A stretch of 64,000 bases of DNA. Source: Camelus bactrianus (Eukaryota > Chordata > Mammalia > Artiodactyla > Camelidae). The notes beneath the pieces were generated by a model. It saw nothing but the letters and a program-made list of their open reading frames with translations, did no database searches and had not been told where the DNA came from. Of this stretch, positions 9,914-22,560 are shown one piece after another. Location: NCBI RefSeq assembly GCF_048773025.1, contig NC_133557.1, positions 7,456,001 through 7,520,000 of the forward strand, read 5' to 3'. Numbering within the stretch: the stretch's first letter is position 1; every line of letters starts with the position of its first letter. The position numbers and the translations under genes were made by a program.

Positions 9914-12900
9914 TCAGTTGGAAAGGAAGTCGATGGCGGCGCGCACTGAGCGATTGGTGCTGACGTCGACGGCAGTGACCTTAATCTCAGTGTCGCCAAA
10001 CTGCATGGCGGCGCGGATCTCGCGGCGACCCGGGGGTGTGTCCTCGGCGGGCTCGAGCTCCAGACTGAGCGCGCCGCACTTGCGAACGCCCGGGTCGGTG
10101 ATGAAGAGCGCGTCGTCGGCGGCGCAGCAGTACAGGTTGATGAGCACGCGCCGCTGGCCCGGGCGCGCGGGGCAGTAGCTGCGCCGCACCTCCTCGCCCA
10201 GGGCCACCGACTGCTCAGCGGCCACGAAGCGCTCGAAGACATCGGTGCACCAGCGGCGGCCGTCGCGGACCAGCAGCTTGTCGGGCGGGTGGCGCCCAGC
10301 CACAAAGCGGTTGAGCACGCCCACGCCGTAGGTGAGAGGCGAGCGGCGCACCCGCACCACGCCCGGCGCCTGCCCGAAGAGCACCGCGCCCTTGAGGATG
10401 GTGAGGCCCACGTCGTGCGGAACCACCACGCGCAGGCCGCGGGCGCCCAGCGCTGCCTGCACCGCGTGCTGCAGCACCGCGGACTCGGCGAAGCCGCCCA
10501 CCAGGAACAGCAGCTTCACGCCCTGCACCTCGGGGCGAGCCAGCACCGCCTCTGCGGGACAGGGGTGGAGATGGGGGTAAAGAGAAGGAGGGCGGGGGGG
10601 GGGGGCAGAAAGAGAGTGGCGGGGAGAGAAGGTGCGTTAAGAGCCAGAGCCGTTGAGCCGCTGAGGCCACCACTACACGGCCACTGGCACCTCCCCTCTG
10701 TCTCTCCGGGCAACTAGAAACTAGCCATTTCACTATAAAACAGTAGCCTGGTTCTGATGAAAAAACAGCACTTTCCTGAGGGCCCCTGGGAATCCTCAAG
10801 GGCTCTGCTTCCCCAGCACTCTTCCCTGCTTTCCCATCACAGAGTGGAAGTTTGAGATAAGGATCTGCATGTACACATATTAAAAGCTTACTGCATGCAA
10901 GACATTGCACTCACTCTGTAGATACTTCAGCTCGTTTAAATCCCTGTGATGACAGTTTGGGGAACCTAATACTATCACCCCACTTAGGGAAACTGAGGCA
11001 TCAGAGGTTCTTTAGCTTGGCAAGATTACAGACCCTCTCTCCTAGCTTATTCCCTACCGTACTGCATCCTCCACGTGTTCCAGATGACTCTGGGTCTCCT
11101 TCCAGTGTATGGATATGGGGAGGATTCCAGGCACTAATAGAATTATTCCTGCATCTGGGTGTGTATATTGAGGTGAATGGAGGACCTAAGCTCAGGCGCT
11201 CACCTATGTGCTGGATGATCCCGCTGACTGTAGGCTGAAAGAGCTCGTTCATGGCCTCAGAAGACATCCGGAGCATCCCCTGTGAGGACCACTTAACGGA
11301 ATTCACGCTGTAGGTGGTGAAGGAAACAGGGTCAGGATCAGGGTCAGGGTCCCAGGTTCTAACCCTGTTCCAGGCCAATGTACTCGGGCACTGACTGCAC
11401 ATTATGTGTTACGCCAACCTCTCTCAGGGGCTTTAGATGCAGGTCTGCTCCAGTTCCAGGCATTGGTCCCAGGGGAGATAGATGTCGGCCTTTCCCGCGG
11501 GGCTCAAGATTCTCTTGTGCCAGTTTGGGCTGCCGATGTACTCATGACCCTCCCCCTGCCTCCACCAGGGCTGGCATGTGTGCGTGGGGGCACATCAGGA
11601 AGACACCCTACTGTCCCCTGGGGCCCACACCTTCCCCTGTAGGGGTGGTCCCGCGGCCCACCTGCTCCTGCGCAGGGCAGTCTCCACGTTTTGGCCTCGC
11701 TGCTTGCGGTAGAAGTCAATAAAGGAGAAGGGCAGTGAGATGTTCAGTGCTGCCGCACGGTGTGGGCCTGCCGTTCTTTTGCGAGCCTCAAAAGCTATAG
11801 TCAGATCCACCCATGCTGCTGGGCGTTGCCTTTTGAAGGTGACGATGAAGTCCTCGCCGAAAATGCGGCCCAGCAGCTGCTCAAAGGCCAGGTCCACGCC
11901 CACCGCGCCACAGGGGCCGCCTGGGGTGGGGCAGGGGATGAAAGGGGCGTCAGTGCCAACTCCGCCGCCAGGGGGCGGTGGCGGGGCCAGGGCGCGCTGG
12001 GTACCAAGGGCGCGCTGGGTACCAAGGGCGCTGCCTGGCTACTCACCAGATGCCTTGTAGAGCTCCTTGAGGGTACCATGGGGCTGCTCCAGCTGGTGCA
12101 CGGTCAGGTCCACCGTGCCTCCCCCACAGTCTGCCACCACATAGCGGTCTCCTGCGGCAGGGAGAGTGAGCACCTTCCACGCTCACCTCTGCACCCCCTC
12201 CAGACCCACCCAGCCTTCAGCCCTGCCCCAGGCCCCCAGCCGTATCTGCAGGGCCATGGGGAGTGATGTAGGGGCACAAGGTGTGGGGGGAAATGGTTCC
12301 AGGGTTCTGTAATTTTATCCACTGAGAATCCCCAGAGGATTGCGTGGGTGTGGGGGGGTGCAGGTGACTGTGAGGGAACTACCAGATTAGGTACAAATGA
12401 TGGAGTTGGAAGGGGCAGGGTTTCTCGGGACTGGAGCTGACTTCTGGAATGTTCCCTCCCCCTCACCCAGGCGTACAGTGTCCAACAGAGCCCAGGGAAT
12501 ATCCCTCCACCTCCCCTCCCCGCACCTGCTTGCATCTCTGCCCACAGCTCTCCAACTCCCGACTCCACCAGGAATGTGCGGCTGTGGCGGGACCTTCGAA
12601 GCTGCTCTCGGGCTGGGTGTTGGGGGGACAGCGAGGTTAGAAGGAAGTGCCTCACCCACCGCCATCAACCCCTGTCCCCCTGCCAACGCCCTCCATGAAC
12701 ATCTGGAGCAGCCAGTACTCCTAAAACTCCTGCTCCATTCCTAACTGAGAGGGCAAAGCTGAACTCCAAAGGGTCCAAAGAAGTCGAATGGGGTAATCTC
12801 AGGTGCTGTAACCAACAGCTGCGGCAAGTACAGCCCTCCCTTAACACTGGAGGGCGCAGGCCACAGCAAAATCAGAATTAGGAAGGTCTGGAGGAGCTGG

Positions 12901-15900
12901 AGGGGCAGGTCTTAAGACCTCTCCTTGTCATGGGAGATGGCTTCTGGGAGGATGACCAAGGTTGACCATAGCTGTCTCAGCGCCTGGTCTGGCAGCAGGA
13001 GCTTGGGGCTGATGGGGGGAGGGCAGCTGATGTGGGAGGAGAGGGGCAACTGATTCAGTGACTGTTTAAGGGAAAGCTCCTGAAGACCTCCACCTTCAGC
13101 TCACAGTACCCTTTGTCATTACCCAAGCACCTCCCCCTAGAGTAGACTGTTACCCCCACCCCAGACTCGGAGAGTCCCAATAGGGCAAGGTGAAATCTCC
13201 AGGGACTGCCTCCAAGGCCACCACTGGGCAGTGCCCTTGGGGGCGGCTCACCCTGCCGGAAGCTGGAATCAATGGAGCGGCGCTCACCCAGGCGCCCACC
13301 GCCCGGGGCCTGGCTACTCAGGTCCAGGAGCTGGTGCAGACGCAGCTTGCGGCAGTAGACAGAGGCAGCCTCAGGCTCCAGGGCAATGAGGAGTTGCTCC
13401 GCTTCCTCTCTCGACACCAGTCCGGCCTGGGGGTGGGTGGTGGGCAGGGTCGGGGAGCACCATGGGCCAAGCGTCACACTGAAATGGCACCTCAGGGCAG
13501 GCAACCGGGGCTTGTGGGGCTCCCACCTCCTCCCCATTGTACCCCACCCATACTAGGCCTCTCAGGCCTCTCCATGCTGCATAAATTTGGAGCTATCCCA
13601 CAGCCACCCTGTGACCAGGCTGGGGAAGGGCATGGCCATGGCCAAGGATGCCATGGGGTTGCCCAGCAGGAAGAGACTCCAGACAGAATGAAAACCTAGA
13701 ACCTGGGATCTGCCCCCGGGCTGCCCAAGGCGGTCCTGGGCTGCAGCGAGGTCCTCTTCAGAGGTGCTGGGCTGGCCAGCTGAGCACTGGCTGAGGGGTT
13801 AGTGGAGACTCCAGCACAGTGTGTTGGTGGGGGTGTAACAGCCAGACCATCAATCAGAGGAGATGGGGGGGCTTCCCCTTTGGCTCACTGAACCCTCCTT
13901 CTTCACCAGGCTGGTGTTAGTGGCCCCAGGCCTCCCCACTCTCAGGAGAACTTTGTTCCCAGGGATTCTGATATAGAAGAAAGAAACTTTAACAGTGAAA
14001 TTTCAGGCACCAAGTCAGGCCAGTTTGAGGGGAGAGAAAAATACTTGAGATCTGTTAACTTCCTGCATTGGGGCAGAAGATCCCCACAGGAAGTACTTTA
14101 TGGTTTTGTGGGAGTCCTCAGATTCTGACCAGGTGGGAGATGGGGATGGGTGAGTATAGAGACTTCTTGCCCAGGGCCAGCCCTTCCTGACCTGACAGGC
14201 AGCAAGCAGTATAGGAGGAAGCAGGGTGGGTACACCAGCAGTGGGGCACTGGGGTGAGGGTGTTTGTTCTGGCTGGGTACAGCCTTGCTTTAATCCTGGT
14301 CTCTGCAGAGAGGATGCCCACTGGCCTCGGGGTTAGCTCCTTCCAGAAACAAGTGGAGGCACCTACAGACCTGGCACCTGGGGCATGCCCGGTCCACAGG
14401 TGTGTCTGTAGGGGTTAGGGGCCCTGGTATCCTCCAGGGAGGGTGCACTGGAATTCCTGAGATCTCTTTTGGAGGTCCTAGGGTGTCCCCCAAGGCCCCA
14501 GGGGCAGGAGCAGGATCAAGCAATGAGCCCCTCTCCCACCTCCCTATCTCCACTGGAAAGAGGGTGTCTGAGCTGTGGCCCCCCTTTCTCCAGAGCTTTG
14601 GGCATCTCTTATGGTAGGAAGACCAGCAAACATTGGCCAAAATCACCTCCCTTCAGAGTTTCATAGTCCTTTTCCCCCTGTTCAAGAACTTGCAGTAGTT
14701 GGGACTATGGTGGGGGTGGGGTTCCAGAAAATACTGATACTGGCTGAAGTGGATGTTCTTGGTGTCCTGCCCAGCTACTGTGAGTGTTAGCTGCTATCGG
14801 CTCACAGCTGTCCCTTCTCTGGAGAACTGCCCTCAGCTAAATGAGAACCGCCTCACTTGGAGAGGTTCCCCCCCACTCCCCCAGTAACCAATGACAGACT
14901 GATATGGATGGAGCAAAAGCCACCTCCCTGCCCCACCGTGGCCAACACCAGGGTACATTCTCCTCCAGAGCTCTTCAGGGGCTCAGACTGAGGCTAGACT
15001 CCAAGTGAGACACATGCCTGCTCAGCTTTCTCCTGCTTTCCTCACTCCCCTTTCCCCTGAGAGTCCTTCTTCAACAGACCGCAGGCACAAGAAGCCCCAT
15101 CTTGGGCTCTGCCTCTAGGAAACCTGACTGAAGACCCTGGTTAAGCTGGCCTGGGCTGTGCCTCTTGTCCCTCTGCTCTCTGTTCCTGCAGGCTTTTCGT
15201 GTTTATGGTGCCCTGTCTTGGTGGCAACAACCCTCTAAAATGCCCAGCAGGGGAAGGCCAGCAGTCTTTACACAATGACTGTGGTGAATGAGGAAATGGG
15301 GCCATGCCGGGACCCTCCCGAGCAACGTCCACTGCTCCACCTGCACATCCTCACCAGGTAGGCTGCCTCCCGCATGAACTGCTTGGCCGGCTGTTTCCAG
15401 ATAGCGGGCACCGTCAACACCCAGCGCACAGCATCCTTCTCTGGAAGTGACGGGCACTGCTCCCTCAGCTCCTGGAGCAAAAGGGGGCAGTGAGGGGACT
15501 TGGAAGAATCCTTAACCCCTAACCCCCACCTCCCCAACACCTGTAGGGCTGATGGAGGCTCCACCAATAGGAAGGCAGGGGATTGGAGGGGATGACCATT
15601 GACCTCTGCCAGTGGCTACCCATCGGATAGGCAGCAGGGAAATGTTGGACCTGGGGCTCGTCTGCCCCAGTAGGCAGCACACCTGAAGAGCATGTTCCTT
15701 GAAGAAACGCAGGGCATGGGCAAACACCTCCAGGGCAGGCATTTTCTTTCCATTCACCGCTTCTAGCTGGGTCTTCAAGGTGAGATCCTGGTAGGGACAC
15801 GGGACGACTGCAGGAGGCCATAGCTCTGCCTCCATTTCCTGATGACATCTTATAATCACCCCATTTCCGGGTGCTTCCCCTCTTTGGCACTGTCCTGCTC

Positions 15901-18900
15901 TGGCTCTGATCTCACATTAGTTCTGTCCCCTGCCCCTCTCTTCAGCCCTGTTCCTCCTACCTTATCTTCACCCCTTGGTCATGCCTTCATCCCTTACATC
16001 TAAACTCCGCCCCCCTAGCTACTCCTCCACCAGGCCACTCCTCACCTTTCAGCTTTGCCCACCTTTCATGAGACTTCCTCCTGCTCCCCCTCCTAGCCTT
16101 GCCTCCCTGGTGGAGCTGGGCCCTGAGCCACCATGTGACTCACAGTAGCACTGTGGATCTTCATCTTGAACTTCTCGAAGTAGAGCCAGTCCCGAGCCTC
16201 CTCAGGGTCCAGATCGTGGTAATAATCACGGGCTGTATAGCCAAAGCTGTGAAAGGCACCCTCCGGGGTCAGCAGCAGGCAGGTGGGGGTCTTCTGGTGG
16301 GCCACACCTGGGTCCCCACCCTCCCATTTCCTGTGGAGGCACAGGGCTGTCAGTGTGGTCAGCAGTAAACCTCCCTTCAGGGAGTTGGGTGCTGGCTCTG
16401 GGACCAGCTGTGTGACCATGGGAATGCCACTTGGCTTCCCCAAGCCTCAGTCTTTCCATATGTAAAATGGGAATAATAGTACCTACCTCTTAGGGTTCTT
16501 GTGAATATGGTGCTTGGCATCCACTTAAATTGCTACAAATGTTGCTCATGGGATCTTCTCTATCCCTGGGGCCATGGGTCCCATCTGACATTCTCAGCTC
16601 CTGCTCCCTACCATGAGGTACACCATTTGACCATACTTCCCTGTCGTCTTAACAAGTGGCAGCAAGCCATCATCCACCTGCCTGGTCTGGCGTGATGGAT
16701 GTGTCTCTCCAGGACCCTGGCAGAGATCTACTCCCAGGTAGCTAGTTTGCCCTCCTCTAGGCCATCTTCCCCAGCCAATTTCTTTCAAGGCATTCATGAT
16801 CACTCCTATCTGACCCACCTCAGCAGCTACACCCCAGGTGACTGCACCTCCAGTGGGCCCCTAAACCCTAAGATACCAAACTTCCCCCGCCATCATCTGA
16901 ACCTCCACCCAGAGCTCCCTGCCCAGGTCATTGGCCTGGCAAATCCTTCCTCCCCTTCCTCTGCCTTCTTTGATGCCCTGACTCTTAGGCATCAGAGTCA
17001 GGCCAAGCTCACCACTGCAGTTTTTTTGGGGAAAGAACTGAGAATCCAGGCGGAAGGAACAGAATGTGCAAAAGCTTGGAGCTATGAAAGAGCAGGGAGA
17101 ATTAGCTGTAAACTGGCTCAATATGCAGCAAGAGAAAATACAAGATCGTTAAGGTCAATTAAGCAGGAGTATCAAATGCCATATTAGAATTCTCTCTTGG
17201 GTTTTCAGTAGGGGAGCGAAGAGGCATGATCACATCTGCCTTTACGAAGGTCACTGGTCCCCATATAGCAACAGACTAGAGGGGAGGGAGGATGGAGAAG
17301 GAAATCCAGGGAGGAGGATATTGCAATCATCTGAGAGAGTGTGGGACTGAACTTAGGGGCAGTTGCGGTGGAGAGAAGTGGATGGGTATTACAGAGATAT
17401 TAGGGAAATATAAATGATGAGGCTTGGTGGTTAGTGGGGGTGGGAAGGGTTTGGGAGGAGGCCAGGATGTCCCCCAGTTACTTCCTGTGACTGTTCCCTT
17501 CACAGTGTCTCTTCATGTTTCTTCAGTCCCAGCACGGCACCCACCATAGCCTCAGCTATGTGTGCTGACAAGCTGGGATGCCCTGCAGCTCCAAGAGAGA
17601 TCTAAGTGCCCAGAGCCTTTGTGGCCTCTCTTGGATGTGGAGGGAGCAGAGAAAGGGGAAGGACAATCCATGCTCATGCAGGTCAAGTTCCTTATGTCGT
17701 TGGGGCAGTGACCCTTTGCCTGTCTCTCCATCCGCCCTTCCATCCAGCCTCCCAGGCCCTAGTGAAGCCCCATGAGCCCCCATCCCAGTCTGGGTTGGGA
17801 GCTTTGGGGTCTTCCTCCTACTGGCTGCAGCCCCATTAAGATACATTCAAAGGATCAGGGTCTTGAGGCCTGAAGGGGAGTGTCAAACAAATGTTTCATT
17901 CAAACAAAACTCAACAAACTCCATCAGAAGGGATTTTTCAAACACGTCTTTCATAACAACTGTGTGACTTGTCAACTCAGTTAACTCTCTGATCCTTCAT
18001 TTCCTTGTATTTCATTTGAGATGCTAGACCAAGGAACCTGCCTCTAGGAATCTACCACATAGAAATTCCACCACAAGTTTTCAAGGAAGGATATTCATTG
18101 CAGCACTTTTTGTAATAGTGAAAAATTAGAGGGAAAAATTCCTTCAAAACTATCCATAGAAGAATGGATAAATTATGACACATCTGTACTGTGGAATACT
18201 ATGCAACCGTCAAAAGAAAATGGTGGCTGTCTATGTATTGATGTGAAACATCTACAAAATAGTGTTGAAAATTTAAAATAAAGCAAATTGTATGATATCC
18301 CACTTTTATTTTAAAAACACATATTTGTGCATGTATGCGTGCGTGTGTGCGTTTGTGACAAGCTCAGAAAAAGATTTGTGTGTTTTACTGAATGTTCATT
18401 ATATCTCAATAAAAAATTTAAAAACAAAGGTCAACATTTCCTGCAGGGGTCAGAGAGCTACACCTATTGGGGCCCCACGCCTGGGCCCCATCCTCCAACC
18501 TTTTGCCCCAGTGGGGAGCCCAGACTAGGAGTGGAAGGAGCTCTGAGGAGACCTCATGTCTACACGGTGACAGTATTTCTGGGACCAGGCTTCTCCCAGG
18601 GTCTAGGACCTCCCCACCAATCTCCCAGCCCAGCCACCCTCACCTCATCATGTGGATGGCTTCAGGGTCACTGGCAAAGCTGAAGGCATAGCCACTGGAT
18701 GTGGTGCCGAAGTCGATGGCCACCACCACGGAGAAGGGGGCCTGCTGCGGGGCTCGGGCCTCGGGCTTCTGCAAGTGCAAGAGCAAGTCAAGGAGCAGCC
18801 AGAGAGCCAGGCTGGCTGCATGTGGGAGCTCCTCCCCTCCTGTTTGTGGTCCAGACCGGCCCTGCCCAGCCCCACCCCCCGCCCGCCTGCCTGCTCCCCT

Positions 18901-21900
18901 TCCCCTCCTAATCTCCAGGCTGAGCCCTGGAGATGCTAACTGCTCAGAAAGCCCAAGGCCTCTCAGGTAGCCCCATGAAGTTTTGGGCTCAAGCTCCTCC
19001 TTCCCTACTTCCAATTCTCAGGCCACTTTCTGCCTGTACTGCCTTGGCCCCACCCTCATCTCACAACATTTCACAGCCTGGGCCCAGCTGGGAGCAATTT
19101 TGCTGCTCGGAGCAGCTTCACAACACACGGACCCGTGTCTATTTGACCCTCTTGCTCTTTGCGGCCACAGTGACACAGCCAGACTCTGTCCAGCTCTGTA
19201 GCAGAGAAGAGAGGCCCCATCCACATGCCGAGGAGTGGGCCCTGCCTTCTCCCAGGCCAGGCCTGGGCTCCCTGAGAACAAGGGGGTCCCCAGGCTGGAT
19301 CACTACGGTGACTTCATCCCAGGTGGGGAGACCCAGGGAGCTTGCAGGGGGTGGTTATGTCCTGGATGCTTCAAGCTAGCAGTTGCCAAACTATTTTTTA
19401 GCAATGCATCTCCTCTTCCCTAGATATACCTTGTATTTTTCAAATTGTTCTATATTTTTATTAAGAATTAGTGCTTGAAGAAGTTTAGATAATAATATAC
19501 ACTAATTTTTTGCATAATCTGATCACACAGGCATTAATAAAGCTATAAATTGAAGTAGATATTTTCAGGCTTGAAGAACATATTGTTTCCTTCTGTTTTC
19601 AGGCCATTTCAGCAAAACACAGCAGGTGCAATCACAGCAAACAGTCCAGGACGGAGAAGAGAAACAGCGACATGTTTCTCATTAATAGGAAAAAAATCTC
19701 TTCTTTCCCTCTTCTTCAGATTATGTAAAAATGTTTTATCTCTACTTTCATAACATTTACTACTTAACTATAAAAGCAATATTACCACTTAAGATTTACA
19801 AAATACGGAGGAAATATTTTCTTTTAAAAAAAGGAGAAAAAAATATTACCTGCGATCTCACTACTGAAATAACCAAAGGCTAGACAGAGCTGGCTGAACT
19901 CTTACTTTGTCTGTCATTAGTAGACGTGCGACTTTAGGCAAAGGACGGTCTTCTCTATGTATACTTGGTATTAAGGTGGGGCTGTGGTTGACAGGAGGGG
20001 AGGTCCAGTGCTCTGAGGACCTAGGAAAGTTACTTGCTCAGAAGTATACTTGGCCCAGGCAGGCCAGAGGGAGGCAATGGTCCCTGAACGTCACCCTGGA
20101 GCTGGCTCACCTCGGTAGAACTGTTACTCCTGTGGTCCAAGGCCACCTAAGGCTAACCCTTCTGGGGAGAACATGAGTGGAGTGAGAAGGGGCAGGAGGC
20201 AGGGTGGCACTGCCAGCCCAGCCCCAGTGACGGACACCGGCGTGACCCCCCTCCACCCCCCAGGCCACCTACCACCCCCATCCCTGCTCTAGGCTTACTG
20301 GAGACTGTGAGGGTGTGAGTGGGGCAATGCCACAGCTTTCCTGGGTCCTTGGGGAGCCGGGTGGGCTGGGCACCAGAGACCGCTCTGGGCTGGAGCCTGC
20401 AAAGAGAGGGGAGTCACTCTGGCACCGTCAGGGTAAGGGGCTGGTGGCCCGGCCCCAGGCCTGGGAGGCTCTCCATCAGTCATTGCTGGGCCAAGGTAAG
20501 GGAAGCTCTGCCGGGGAAGGGGGACGAGGGAGGGAGGGTAGAAAGGCCAAGACCGAGGAGGGGTTGGCGGTGCCCTAGCTCAGGGCCTGGTATCCGTTAG
20601 AGGCAACCTATTCCTGAGGGGTGACTCATGCTTCACCTAAGGACTCACTGTCTCTCCCAGAGCCCCTCAGACACAGCGAAGTGGGGAGACAGAGAAGTAT
20701 TGTGGGGGCAGGGGAGACTGAGTCCAGGAAAACCAGAAAAGGTGGGAGAACTACAGGCCTAACTGAGTGGGAGGTGGGCCTGCTCCTCTTCCCTGTAAAG
20801 TTCAGCCACATGGCTCTAATCAGGACCTGATGGAGTTGCCTCCCCTCCCCTCCCCCCAACAAGGACCAGCGACAGGCCTAGCAGGTTGACTGGTGAGGAT
20901 CAACGGTGGGGACAGCATCTCCCCCAGCCCAGCCCTGAGCCGAGAGGTGTCCACAGACTAGGAAATCAGATTCCAAGCCTCTGCTCTCTCACAACACACA
21001 TATACCTGGAGCCAACACACATATATTTGGGGGCAGGAGGCCCCACTGAGACCCTCTCACTGGCCCAGGCCTGAGCTGGATCTTTGGTGGGAAGAAGCAG
21101 CTCAGCCCCTGGAAGGCAGCCCAAAGCCTGGCTTGGAGGCTCAGGCGCTAAGGGGGCAGGAGGGGCTGCCTGGCCGGACATCCTCCTGGTGTGGGCTGGT
21201 GGCTTATCACCACATTCTGGGCTTCGCTAAGGCCCCTGTGAGGGGCACTGAGGTAGCTCTGAGATTCATGTATGGGGACGGGGAGGCCGGCCAGAAAGAC
21301 CGATGGGGTCTGGCATGAAGACATATCAGCAAATCAAACAGATCTATCTGGCTTTAGGCTGAGCCAGGGCCAAGGCCTGCACTCCCACAGTCACAGACGA
21401 GTGGCCCTGACAGGTCCAGGCCCTCTCTGGCCTTGGGGTACCCTGGGAACATATGTAAGGGGCTAAGCATGTCAGGGACACTAGGAAGTGCCTGGACAGG
21501 GCTGGTGTCTGTCTTGAGGTGCTGGAGGGGCAGGGACATGATGGTCACAGTTCCAGAACTCCCTTTCCTCAGGCGACAAGTGCAGGCTTGGGCCCTGTCA
21601 CCAGCTCCAGCTGGAGGGGCAAAGTTGCTGTCGCTTGAGCCTGGGAAGGGAGGCAGGAAGGAAGGCCCAGCCCGCCAGTTCTTTGTGAGTGGACTTCCTG
21701 AGGCGTGTGCCTCCTGCCTCCTGGCCTCCTACCCCTGCACAGAACCCAGAGCCTGCTCCCAGGCCAGGCCACAGGCAGGAGCGCACATACACACACAGAA
21801 TTCTGAGTAGACATACACACTCTCACACAAAATCCTGTGCCCAGAGACCTTCACACAGAGAGACAGGCCGACATACTACACACAGACCCTGCACAAAACA

Positions 21901-22220
21901 CATGCACATGCATACAGTTCGGTGCACAGAGACCTGCCCCGCATACACACACTTGCAGACAAAGGCCCCATGAACAGGCCTGCCATTCAGGCACACAGAT
22001 GCACACACACTCTCACATACACGGTCCTGTGTGCACCGACCCTCCTGGATACACCGTCTCACAGAATGGCTCTGGGGAGCCTCTGCTGGGAGGGGCACGT
22101 GTTGACAGATTCGGGGTGGGTCTGAGTGGGAGATGGGGGTGGGGTGGGCCAGGCAGAGGTGAGGGGGCAGGTCTTACCGATGTGCAGCCCCTGCAGGCTG
22201 ATCTCCGGGACCGCCAGCAT
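9914..22220 (-). CDS. HSPA12B: HSPA12B, atypical Hsp70-family protein, 12 coding exons
   Basis: Coding exons, 5' to 3' on the minus strand: 22220-22178, 20396-20299, 18768-18644, 16330-16144, 15787-15683, 15471-15355, 13426-13252, 12612-12526, 12151-12047, 11920-11662, 11307-11204, 10551-9914. All junctions are GT-AG with agreeing phases: 2043 nt, 680 aa. I recognise the human HSPA12B sequence (686 aa as I recall). The split Hsp70 ATPase signature is present: IDFGTTSSG (residues 65-73), DCGGGTVDL (320-328) and LVGGFAES (485-492). These are the two phosphate loops and the adenosine loop. The family lacks the usual Hsp70 peptide-binding half. HSPA12B is known as a cytosolic endothelial protein linked to angiogenesis. 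The only length change against my memory of human is about six residues missing near the C-terminus, after LELEPA. The gene is intact. Confidence 0.95.
10885..11030 (-). repeat. MIR-like SINE fragment
   Basis: ACCCCACTTAGGGAAACTGAGGC is the reverse-oriented MIR core, with a MIR-like upstream part. It lies in the HSPA12B intron before the last exon. Confidence 0.5.
11991..12026. repeat. Perfect 18-bp tandem duplication in an HSPA12B intron
   Basis: Two identical 18-base units (11991-12008 and 12009-12026), each containing GGTACC, are followed by a partial third. They lie in the 126-base intron between the exons 12151-12047 and 11920-11662, close to the donor side. Confidence 0.85.
16365..16525 (+). 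repeat. MIR SINE
   Basis: The typical MIR core is present (TGTGACCATGGG, then ATATGTAAAATGGGAATAAT and AGTACCTACCTCTTAGGG). It lies in the HSPA12B intron next to exon 16330-16144. Confidence 0.75.
17030..17480 (+). repeat. L2 LINE fragment
   Basis: The order of phrases (GAACAGAATGTGCAAAAGC, GCATGATCACATCTGCC, GATATTGCAATCATCTGAGA, GGAGAGAAGTGGATGGGT) follows the L2 3' region. It lies in an HSPA12B intron. Confidence 0.6.
18030..18425 (+). repeat. L1-type LINE fragment, sense orientation
   Basis: The block contains GATATTCATTGCAGCACTTTT, GAATGGATAAATTATGACAC and GTGGAATACTATGCAACCGT, common in old L1-type repeats, with a short GT-rich run and a terminal AATAAA. It lies in an HSPA12B intron. 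Confidence 0.5.
19380..19860. other. AT-rich intronic block, unassigned
   Basis: This AT-rich stretch in an HSPA12B intron is probably a decayed repeat. I see no gene or clear family. Confidence 0.35.
21783..22035. repeat. Degenerate CA-rich microsatellite
   Basis: Imperfect CACACA and ACATACAC units with many interruptions span about 250 bases, ending about 140 bases before the HSPA12B start-codon exon (on its 3' side). Confidence 0.75.
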
Positions 22221-22237
22221 CTCTGCAGGCGCTGTGG
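22178..22237 (-). other. HSPA12B: HSPA12B start-codon exon
   Basis: On the minus strand an acceptor (TTTACAG) precedes 22237. Seventeen bases of 5' UTR lead to the ATG at 22220-22218. Fourteen codons ([14 protein letters not shown]) and one base follow before a GTAAGA donor at 22177-22172. The sequence matches the human N-terminus MLAVPEMGLQGLYIG with three substitutions, which fixes the start. Confidence 0.88.
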
Positions 22238-22239
22238 CT

Positions 22240-22560
22240 GTAAACAGGAACAGAGAAGTAGAATGGCATTTATTTGTTCCTTTGTTACCTCACTGAATGC
22301 TTATTTATTTACTTTCAGCTGGAGTCCTTTGAAGCACATCCCAGACATCATGTTGCTTGACCTATAAATTCTTTACTATATCTCTTACAGAGACTTTTTA
22401 AAAAACATTGCCACAACACTATTATTATGTCTAATAAAATCAACAGTAGTTCCCTAATTTCATCCAATGCTCGGTCCCACAGTCCCAGCTTGCCTCAAAA
22501 ATGTCTTTTTGACAGTTGCTTTGTTGGAATCAGGATGCTTCTAAATGTTTTTGGGTGCCC
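22240..22560. repeat. L1M 3' UTR-like fragment
   Basis: GCACATCCCAGACATCATG and CTCAAAAATGTCTTTTTGAC belong to an old L1 3'-UTR repeat. It lies in HSPA12B intron 1. Confidence 0.5.

Noticed and set aside
9721-10305. 194-codon minus-strand frame and other frames overlapping the last HSPA12B exon
   Set aside because: These are shadow frames of a CpG-rich coding exon. The true frame gives the recognisable HSPA12B C-terminus.
21837-22367. 176-codon plus-strand frame
   Set aside because: Most of it is the CA-rich microsatellite and it overlaps the HSPA12B start-codon exon on the other strand.
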